Assembly: GCF_003385185.1 (NCBI RefSeq)
Contig: NZ_PQHZ01000003.1
Span: 174,698-238,697, forward strand
Origin: Amycolatopsis palatopharyngis
Lineage (GTDB): Bacteria; Actinomycetota; Actinomycetes; Mycobacteriales; Pseudonocardiaceae
Reading direction: 5' to 3'
DNA length: 64,000 nt
Of the stretch, positions 53,810 to 64,000 are shown piece by piece (positions within the stretch are counted from its first letter, which is position 1; the number at the start of each line of letters is the position of its first letter). Under the pieces are notes generated by a model, which ran no database searches, was not told where the DNA came from, and saw nothing but the letters and a program-made list of their open reading frames with translations. The translations under genes and the position numbers were made by a program.

Positions 53810-55084
53810 ATGTTGCCGGATATCCACGCGAACGAGAGCGTTTTCACCTGGGCCGCCCCACCGTTGAAATTCGGTGTCGGAGCGATCGACGAGATCGGCG
53901 CCGAAGTCGCCGCGCTCGGAGCCGGCTCGTGCCTGGTGATCACCGACGCCGGGGTACGCGAGACAGGTTTTCCCGACCGGGTCAGGGAGAACCTGCTCGC
54001 GGCGGGCGTGAAGTCGGAGGTATACGACGGTGTCGGTGTCGAACCGACCGACCACAGCATCGCCGAGGCCGTCTCGTTCGCGAAGCAGCGGGACTGGGAC
54101 TGCTACGTCGCTGTCGGCGGCGGCTCCGCGATGGACACGGCGAAGGCCGTCAACCTGCTCACCACGCACCCCGGAGAGTTGCTGGACTTCGTCACGCCCC
54201 CGATCGGCGCGGGTACCGCCCCCTGGCTCCCGGTCAAACCCCTGATCGCGGTGCCGACCACGGCGGGCACCGGATCCGAGTCGACGACCATCTGCGTCAT
54301 CGACTTCCTGGGTCTGCACCTCAAGGCCGGAGTCAGCCATCCGCGCCTGCGACCGGCGCTGGCCGTCGTCGACCCTCGGGTCACCGTCAGCCTGCCGCCC
54401 CAGATCACCGCCGCCAGCGGAATGGACGTGCTGTCGCACGCGCTGGAGAGCTACACGAGCGTGCGCTTCGACGCGAAGCCCGCCCCGGAGGACCCAATGC
54501 GGCGCCCCGCGTTCTGTGGCGCCAACCCGATCAGTGATGTCTGGTGCGAGATGGCCCTGTCCCTGGTGGGCAAACATCTACGGCGGGCGGTGTTGAACGG
54601 GCGCGATCTCGAGGCCAGGACACAGATGGCGCTCGCCTCCACCTATGCGGGTACCGGCTTCGGCAACGCGGGGACGCACCTGCCGCACGCCAACGCCTAT
54701 CCCGTCGCGGGTGCGGTGAAGAACTACCGGGCCGAGGGGTACCCCGAGATGCCCATGGTCCCGCACGGGCAGGCCGTGTCCGCGACCGCGGCCGCCGTGT
54801 TCCGCTGGACCTACCCGGCCGACCCGGCGCGCCACCTGCGCGCGGCGGAACTGCTCTCCGGTCGCACGTTCACCGGAACCGACGGCGCCGACGCGTTGCC
54901 ACAGGTGTTGACGGAGCTGATGACCGACATCGGCATGCCCGCCGGACTGCGGAGCTTCGGCTACAGCGAGTCCGACGTAGACACCCTCGTGGACGGCACG
55001 CTCAAGCAGACCCGTCAGCTGGCCGTCGTTCCCCGGCCGCTCGATCGCGCCGCCGCCACCCACATCTTCCGCCAGTCCCTGTGA
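53810..55084 (+). CDS. Hydroxyacid-oxoacid transhydrogenase (iron-containing ADH family)
   Basis: 424 residues of the group III iron-dependent alcohol dehydrogenases. The cofactor motif is GGGSAMDTAK (residues 103-112), the metal-site helix has GMDVLSHALESYTS, and FCGANPISDVW marks the ADHFE1/HOT clade, which transfers hydride between 4-hydroxybutyrate (or a related hydroxy acid) and 2-oxoglutarate with bound NAD. Length matches bacterial HOT. The ATG start has a weak ribosome site. It pairs with the MHS-type transporter 25 bp downstream, suggesting uptake and oxidation of a short hydroxy acid such as 4-hydroxybutyrate. That substrate is inference. Confidence 0.83.
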   Translation: MLPDIHANESVFTWAAPPLKFGVGAIDEIGAEVAALGAGSCLVITDAGVRETGFPDRVRENLLAAGVKSEVYDGVGVEPTDHSIAEAVSFAKQRDWDCYVAVGGGSAMDTAKAVNLLTTHPGELLDFVTPPIGAGTAPWLPVKPLIAVPTTAGTGSESTTICVIDFLGLHLKAGVSHPRLRPALAVVDPRVTVSLPPQITAASGMDVLSHALESYTSVRFDAKPAPEDPMRRPAFCGANPISDVWCEMALSLVGKHLRRAVLNGRDLEARTQMALASTYAGTGFGNAGTHLPHANAYPVAGAVKNYRAEGYPEMPMVPHGQAVSATAAAVFRWTYPADPARHLRAAELLSGRTFTGTDGADALPQVLTELMTDIGMPAGLRSFGYSESDVDTLVDGTLKQTRQLAVVPRPLDRAAATHIFRQSL

Positions 55085-55108
55085 GCGAGCACTCGTCTGG
55101 AGCCCATC

Positions 55109-56479
55109 ATGGAAAACTCCCCAGCCCCGCTCGAATCCGCCGATGACGTCCAGAGCAGCGACGTCCGCCTGGTCGTCGCGTCCAGCGTCATCGGCACCAC
55201 AGTCGAGTGGTACGACTTCTTCCTCTACGGCACCGCTGCCGGGATCGTGTTCAACAAGTTGTACTTCCCCAGCGACGACCCACTTGTGGGCACGTTGCTC
55301 GCGTTCGCGACATTCGCGCTGGGTTTCGTCGCCCGCCCCATCGGTGGTCTGATCTTCGGGCACATCGGTGACCGCGTGGGCCGGAAGAAGACGCTCGTCG
55401 CCACCATGCTGATCATGGGCGTCGCGACCTGCGCCATCGGTCTCATCCCCACGTTCGAAACCATCGGCGTGACCGCGCCGATCCTCCTCGTGTTGTTGCG
55501 CTTCGCGCAGGGCATCGCGATCGGCGGCGAGTGGGGCGGCGCCGTACTGATGGCCGTCGAATACGCCCCCGCGGGCAAACGCGGGCTGTACGGCAGTTTT
55601 CCGCAGGTCGGGCTCGCGCTCGGGCTCATGCTCGGGACGGGGGTCTTCGCCGCGCTCAACGTGGCGATGTCCGACGCCGCGTTCCTGGCCTGGGGATGGC
55701 GCATCGCCTTCCTGCTCTCCGCCGTACTCGTGCTCGTGGGCATGTTCATCCGGCTCAAGGTCATGGAGACGCCCGCCTTCCGCAAACTGGAGGAGCACGA
55801 GCAGAAAGCCACCGTGCCGGTCGTCGAACTCGCGAAGAACGCACTGTCGCGCAAGCATGTGCTGCTCGGCATGGGCAGCAGGCTCACCGAGGGGATCGCG
55901 TTCAACGCCTGGGCGGTCTTCGCCATCTCCTACGGCACCGGGACTCTTGGCATGAGCCAGCAGCCGCTGCTCGTGGCGGTGATGATCGCCGCGGCGGTGA
56001 TGATCGTCTTCATTCCGGTCTTCGGCAGGATGTCGGACCGGTTCGGGCGGCGCAGAACGTTCTCGGTCGGAGCTGTGCTGACCGGACTGCTCGCGTATCC
56101 GGCGTTCGCGGCGCTCGGAACGGGCAACCAGCTACTGATCACGATCGCCCTCGTGGCCGTGCTCGGTATCGCGTATCCGGTGATGTACGGGCCACAGGCC
56201 GCGTTCTACGCGGAAATGTTCCCCACGTCCGTCCGCTGCACCGGGATCTCGTTCGTCTACCAGTTCTCCGGGATCTTCGCGTCGGGCTGCACCCCGCTGA
56301 TCCTCGCCTTCCTCGTCGGCACCTCCGGCGGGGGATACGGACTGGTGTTGCTGTATCTGCTCGGAGCCACGGTCGTGAGCGTGCTGTGTGCACTGGCGAT
56401 CCGGCAGCGCGAACTCGTCCCGGACACCGAGGCCGTCACCGCGGCGGCGCCGGCGAAGGCACGGGCCACCGCGGTCTGA
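55109..56479 (+). CDS. MFS transporter, metabolite:H+ symporter type
   Basis: 456 residues, twelve helices. GTTVEWYDFFLYGTAAGIVFNKLYFP, RPIGGLIFGHIGDRVGRKKTL and GGEWGGAVLMAVEYAPAGKRG are the signatures of the MHS family, which takes up citrate, shikimate, 2-oxoglutarate and related acids with protons. The ATG sits in ATCATGG with a weak AGCCC ribosome site, and the operon with the transhydrogenase supports import of an organic acid. It is the last gene before the convergent DUF4097 gene. Confidence 0.9.
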   Translation: MENSPAPLESADDVQSSDVRLVVASSVIGTTVEWYDFFLYGTAAGIVFNKLYFPSDDPLVGTLLAFATFALGFVARPIGGLIFGHIGDRVGRKKTLVATMLIMGVATCAIGLIPTFETIGVTAPILLVLLRFAQGIAIGGEWGGAVLMAVEYAPAGKRGLYGSFPQVGLALGLMLGTGVFAALNVAMSDAAFLAWGWRIAFLLSAVLVLVGMFIRLKVMETPAFRKLEEHEQKATVPVVELAKNALSRKHVLLGMGSRLTEGIAFNAWAVFAISYGTGTLGMSQQPLLVAVMIAAAVMIVFIPVFGRMSDRFGRRRTFSVGAVLTGLLAYPAFAALGTGNQLLITIALVAVLGIAYPVMYGPQAAFYAEMFPTSVRCTGISFVYQFSGIFASGCTPLILAFLVGTSGGGYGLVLLYLLGATVVSVLCALAIRQRELVPDTEAVTAAAPAKARATAV

Positions 56480-56530
56480 GTGGGCGTGCCGGGCGAGGGC
56501 TCAGCACGAGTTCTCGCCCGGCACGGTCGC

Positions 56531-57439
56531 TCACCCCGCGGCGCGGGTGACGACCGCGTCGCCCATCCCCGTGCGGGCGCGGATGCGGGCCGCGCTGCCC
56601 TCGTCCGGCGCGCTGTCGGCCACCTCGAGTTCGCTGCGGACCTTGCCCGAACCCGAGGAGAGGTCGATCTCGGCGGTGACGCCGTGCCGGATACCGATTC
56701 GGATGGCCCCGGAACCGGTGATCAGCTCGATCGACCCCGACACGGCCTCGGCGACCGTCACATCGCCGCTGCCGCTGCGCACCAGCACATCGCCGGCGAC
56801 GGTGCCCAGCCAGACGCCACCGGTACCGGTTCCCACGGTGGCCTGTCCGGCTATCGAGGCGGCCTCGACACCGCCGCTGCCGCTGCGCACCTGCAGTCCG
56901 CCTGCCGCTTCGGCGATCCGGATCGCCCCCGTTCCGGTGCGTACGGCCGAACCAGGGCCCACACGCTCCACGTCGACATCACCCGAGCCGGTGGTCAGAT
57001 CGGCCCTGCTCGCCGTGCCGGAGACGGTCACCCCCGCGGCCCCCGTGCGTACCGTCACCGCCGAGTTCGCCGGTGCCGTCACGGTCACCGCGAGCGGGAT
57101 CTTGCGCAGTGGAAGGGAATGGGGGCCGCGGACCACGAGCCGGTTGCCCGTGCGGTCGACCCGCGCCTGCCGCACGGCATCGGCGGGAGAGCCGCGGAGA
57201 TCGCTGCCGAACTGGTCACCGACCCAGTTCAGCAGTCCGGCCATGCTCTCCTGCCAGGGCTCCTGCGCGCCGGGGTCGTGGGTTATCCGCACGACGGCCT
57301 CCTCGGGCGTGCTCTCGCTGTCGCCGGAGTCGGCGAACTGGACCTCCACCCGGCCGATAGTGATGCCGATGTCCAGGTCTAGCGGCCCGTCCACCGGGAA
57401 CGTCTGCGTGCGAACCAGTTCGTCGGTTTCCTCGGCCAT
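56531..57439 (-). CDS. DUF4097 family protein
   Basis: 302 residues with a parallel beta-helix-like repeat structure: many short repeats of the kind VRTGTGAIRIAEAAG, VRSGSGGVEAASIAG and VGTGTGGVWLGTVAG between about 130 and 280. DUF4097 proteins are believed to fold as a right-handed beta solenoid, often beside anti-sigma or signalling genes; the function is unknown. It starts 5 bp after the HicB-like stop, so the two are one operon. No signal peptide is seen. Confidence 0.85.
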   Translation of the reverse strand: MAEETDELVRTQTFPVDGPLDLDIGITIGRVEVQFADSGDSESTPEEAVVRITHDPGAQEPWQESMAGLLNWVGDQFGSDLRGSPADAVRQARVDRTGNRLVVRGPHSLPLRKIPLAVTVTAPANSAVTVRTGAAGVTVSGTASRADLTTGSGDVDVERVGPGSAVRTGTGAIRIAEAAGGLQVRSGSGGVEAASIAGQATVGTGTGGVWLGTVAGDVLVRSGSGDVTVAEAVSGSIELITGSGAIRIGIRHGVTAEIDLSSGSGKVRSELEVADSAPDEGSAARIRARTGMGDAVVTRAAG

Positions 57440-57444
57440 CGCCC

Positions 57445-57969
57445 TCAGCCCCTGACCCAGCCGTGTAGTCCGCCGCCGTCGTCTTCCCGGCCCTGCCTGC
57501 GCCGATCGTGCTGGGACTTGCCGTGCAGCGCTCCCTGTACGGCCTGGGAGACGAACGTGTTCAACGAGACCCCCTGCGCGGCCGCGGCCTGCTCGGCCTG
57601 GCCCTTGATCTGTTCGAAGAGGCGCAGCGTGATCCGGCTGATGTCCCCGCCGTCCACCGGGGGAGGGGATGGCGGGGTCGGAGGCGGTGGTGGCCCCCCG
57701 TCACCGGGTTCCGGCTCGGCCCGTTCGCCCGTCCCGGTCACCACGACCCGGACGTCGCGGCCGTCGAGGCGAACGTCGACCACATGCTGAGGCAGGTGGG
57801 CGGTCACCTCGGCGGCGAGATCGGCCAGCGCGTTCATCATCGCGAGCCGGGCCGCGGGCTCCAGCGCGGCCGCGAGTGTCGTCGCGGCGCGCCGCGTCTG
57901 CTCGTCGCCCGCAGATGCGGCTGTGGCGAGATCGTCCCGGAGATTGTCGATGTACGGCGTCAGATCCAT
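57445..57969 (-). CDS. HicB-like protein with C-terminal ribbon-helix-helix domain
   Basis: 174 residues. The N-terminal region (1-90) is helical, a long Pro/Gly/Asp-rich linker (90-115) follows, then the RHH pattern ISRITLRLFEQIKGQAEQAAAAQGVSLNTFVSQAVQGAL (about 115-153), and a basic tail. Such proteins are annotated as HicB-family antitoxins, but no HicA partner is present; the linked gene encodes DUF4097. It is best read as a DNA-binding autoregulator of the pair. The gap upstream contains GTCAT/ATGAC-type repeats that suit an RHH operator. Confidence 0.78.
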   Translation of the reverse strand: MDLTPYIDNLRDDLATAASAGDEQTRRAATTLAAALEPAARLAMMNALADLAAEVTAHLPQHVVDVRLDGRDVRVVVTGTGERAEPEPGDGGPPPPPTPPSPPPVDGGDISRITLRLFEQIKGQAEQAAAAQGVSLNTFVSQAVQGALHGKSQHDRRRQGREDDGGGLHGWVRG

Positions 57970-58019
57970 GACACCACTATGGCGTCATGGATGACGTCAG
58001 TCAAGGTCATGATGGTGTC
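57970..58019. promoter_or_regulatory. Candidate operator of the HicB-like/DUF4097 operon
   Basis: Starting at the start codon of the HicB-like gene, GACACCACTAT (57970-57980) mirrors ATGATGGTGTC (58009-58019) imperfectly. Between them lie GCGTCAT-GG-ATGACGT (57983-57998) and the perfect 8-bp palindrome TGACGTCA (57992-57999). Clustered ATGAC/GTCAT half-sites are the usual style of ribbon-helix-helix operators. The assignment is inferred from position. Confidence 0.5.
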
Positions 58020-58171
58020 GTAATTGCACTGGTTGATGTCACGACCGCCCTCCACCTGCCGACGACTACGCTTCGGCATGTCCAGCAGCGGAACAGGGGA
58101 GCGGCCCGGGGCGGGGTGACCCGCGGGAAACCCGGGTGCGGGGAGCAGTCCCGCAGGAAAGGAGTGCGCAC

Positions 58172-58924
58172 GTGGCCGAGACGGTGTCACCGAAGGTCCA
58201 GTTGATCGCGAAGACGGAGTTCTTCCCGCCGGAGGACGTGCCGTGGTCCACCGACGCCGACGGCGGCCAGGCGCTCGCGGAGTTCGCCGGCAGGGCCTGC
58301 TATCAGTCCTGGAAGAAGCCGAATCCGAAGACGGCCACCAACTCCGGCTACCTCGACCACATCATCGAGGTCGGGCACCTCTCGGTGCTGGAGCACGGTT
58401 CGGCGTCGTTCTACATCACCGGCATCTCCAGGTCGCTGACCCACGAGCTGATCCGGCACCGGCACTTCTCCTACTCCCAGCTCTCGCAGCGTTATGTTCC
58501 CGAGCGCAACGCCGCGTTCGTGGAGCCGGACGTGATCGCCGACGATCCCGAGCTGCACGAGAAGTTCCTGGCCGCCGCGCAGGCCAGTGTCGACGCCTAC
58601 AGCGACCTGCTCGCCGGGCTCGAGGAGAAGTTCGCCGACGCGCCGAGCGGTACGCTGCGTCGCAAGCAGGCACGCCAGGCCGCGCGCGCGATTCTGCCGA
58701 ACGCGACCGAGACCAGGATGGTCGTCACCGGAAACTACCGCGCCTGGCGGCATTTCATCGGCATGCGCGCAACCGAGCAGGCTGACGTGGAGATCCGCGC
58801 GCTGGCCGTGGAATGCCTGCGCCAGTTGCAGAAGGTCGCGGAGAACGTCTTCGCCGACTTCACCATCTCCGTCCTGCCGGACGGCACCGAGATCGCCACG
58901 AGCCCGAAGGTCAGTGAGGGCTGA
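58172..58924 (+). CDS. thyX: Flavin-dependent thymidylate synthase ThyX
   Basis: 250 residues. The ThyX signature [13 protein letters not shown] is at 95-107, and [20 protein letters not shown] and [11 protein letters not shown] are also present. ThyX makes dTMP from dUMP using FAD, NADPH and methylene-tetrahydrofolate. The GTG at 58172 follows AGGAAAGGAG. It starts the thyX - ACT gene - kinase - dapA - rnj run; in Mycobacterium tuberculosis thyX, dapA and rnj are adjacent, so the order is conserved here with two inserted genes. Confidence 0.95.
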   Translation: MAETVSPKVQLIAKTEFFPPEDVPWSTDADGGQALAEFAGRACYQSWKKPNPKTATNSGYLDHIIEVGHLSVLEHGSASFYITGISRSLTHELIRHRHFSYSQLSQRYVPERNAAFVEPDVIADDPELHEKFLAAAQASVDAYSDLLAGLEEKFADAPSGTLRRKQARQAARAILPNATETRMVVTGNYRAWRHFIGMRATEQADVEIRALAVECLRQLQKVAENVFADFTISVLPDGTEIATSPKVSEG

Positions 58925-59320
58925 GTGAACCGGCTCGCGCTCGACGTCCAGCCGGGGGAGTACGCCGTCGCCCGGCTGGACCGGGCCACCCCGGTTCCGG
59001 CGGCCCTGCTCGATCCGGCAGAACCCGGACTGGTGTCGGTTACCCGCACGCCCGGTGAACTGTCGGTCGTCTGCCCGATCGCTCGGGTGCCCGAGGCGGC
59101 CAAGGCCGACACCGGCTGGCGGCTGCTGACCGTCCGCGGTCCGCTCGCGTTCACCCTGACCGGGATCATCGCGGCGCTTTCCAGCGAACTGGCCTCGGCC
59201 GGCGTCGCGCTGTTCACACTGTCCACTTTCGACACCGATCACATCCTGGTGAAGTCGGCGGACCTGCCGAGGGCCATCGCGGCGCTGCGGGACGCCGGAC
59301 ACGACGTCGACGGCGACTGA
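58925..59320 (+). CDS. ACT domain (CASTOR-like) protein
   Basis: 131 residues. Two small ACT-like lobes, the second with RLLTVRGPLAFTLTGIIAALSSELASAGVALFTLSTFDTDHILVK, resemble the CASTOR/ACT7-type domain proteins found in bacteria, which bind amino acids. It starts directly at the thyX stop with no gap, so it is co-translated. The ligand and partner are unknown; a link to lysine or aspartate control would suit the nearby dapA, but this is speculation. Confidence 0.78.
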   Translation: MNRLALDVQPGEYAVARLDRATPVPAALLDPAEPGLVSVTRTPGELSVVCPIARVPEAAKADTGWRLLTVRGPLAFTLTGIIAALSSELASAGVALFTLSTFDTDHILVKSADLPRAIAALRDAGHDVDGD

Positions 59321-59360
59321 GAATGCGTCTCGCCCGGGAACACGAGGAGGGGCGCCGCCG

Positions 59361-63758
<4,398 letters not shown>

Positions 63759-63770
63759 GGCTCAGAAGTT

Positions 63771-63941
63771 CCCCAATGTGGCGTTGGGGAACTTCAACGT
63801 CCCCAATGTGGCTTTGGGGAACTTCAACGTCCCCAATGTGGCTTTGGGGAACTCCAACGTCCCCAATGTGGCTTTCGGGAACTTCAACGTCCCGAATGCC
63901 GCATTGGGGAACTTGAGCGTCCCCAATGCCACATTGGGGAC
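63771..63941. repeat. 30-bp tandem repeat array, six units, and trailing 59 bases
   Basis: Units start at 63771, 63801, 63831, 63861, 63891 and 63921 with the consensus CCCCAATGTGGCTTTGGGGA followed by ACTTCAACGT. The period is exactly 30 bp, the same as in the array at 41619-41732. The last unit is the fully palindromic form (TCCCCAATGCCACATTGGGGA). The array begins 12 bases after the rnj stop, where a terminator would be expected. The remaining bases to 64000 show no feature I can identify. Confidence 0.92.
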
Positions 63942-64000
63942 ATCCTCCGCGCGCCGACGCGGTGCGTTCAGTGGGTGGGGAATGGCTCGCCGGTTGGGGT

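Noticed and set aside
57445..57969. A HicAB toxin-antitoxin module
   Set aside because: The HicB-like protein lacks a neighbouring HicA toxin gene; the partner is DUF4097, so calling it a toxin-antitoxin pair is not supported.
63771..63941. Possible CRISPR array
   Set aside because: The 30-bp units are contiguous, with constant linkers and no unique spacers. No cas gene is present.

Overview
The window is about 70% G+C, uses GTG and TTG starts freely, and couples genes through GTGA/ATGA overlaps. Gene content and order (rimP-nusA-ylxR-infB-DUF503-rbfA, nrnA, truB-ribF, rpsO-pnp-M16 protease-dapB, thyX-dapA-rnj) are those of an actinobacterial chromosome. Two abundant intergenic repeat families and the MsiK-style lack of a dedicated sugar-ABC ATPase suggest a Pseudonocardiaceae-like organism (Amycolatopsis, Saccharomonospora, Prauserella type). 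That placement is inference. No tRNA, rRNA, CRISPR array, transposase or prophage gene was seen.

Layout. 1-3.4 kb: the 3' end of a phenylacetyl-CoA epoxidase reductase (paaE), a bidirectional hairpin, a BetT-like BCCT transporter and a DUF6314 protein. 3.4-19.5 kb: a large catabolic region. On the minus strand under a divergent LysR regulator lie a HisD-like dehydrogenase, a double SnoaL-like protein and a nitrilase-family amidase. A second minus-strand operon encodes a MalEFG-type importer plus a second double SnoaL protein. A LacI regulator sits between it and a plus-strand operon of bicupin, alpha/beta hydrolase, HpsN/HisD-like dehydrogenase, SDR and HpcH/HpaI aldolase. A PLP-dependent dehydratase and a TetR regulator follow. 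20-26.8 kb: GT39-like membrane glycosyltransferase, a pair of bacterial PH-domain membrane proteins, a class V aminotransferase, and envelope proteins.

27-47.6 kb: the translation and RNA-processing core (rimP, nusA, ylxR, infB, rbfA, nrnA, truB, ribF, rpsO, pnp) and dapB, with inserted regulators and transporters. 48-58 kb: an accessory block between dapB and thyX. It holds small envelope proteins, an EamA exporter, a YcaQ-like glycosylase, an IclR regulator with hydroxyacid-oxoacid transhydrogenase and an MHS-type MFS transporter, and a HicB-like/DUF4097 pair. 58-63.8 kb: thyX, an ACT protein, a membrane Ser/Thr kinase with a cysteine-bearing extracellular domain, dapA and RNase J.

How it works together. 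The most interesting part is 3.4-19.5 kb. Four ATACGTAT-like sites lie at the lacI promoter, the cupin-operon promoter and the transporter-operon promoter region, so one LacI repressor probably controls uptake and breakdown of one compound. The enzyme set (alcohol-to-acid HisD-type oxidation, SDR oxidation, class II aldolase cleavage, amidase, PLP dehydratase) suits a polyhydroxylated, possibly amide-bearing, substrate. Its identity cannot be read from sequence. Two repeat families, a CTTTCCCGGGAAAG palindrome (five copies) and a 30-bp tandem repeat around CCCCAATGTGGC (four and six copies), recur in gene borders.
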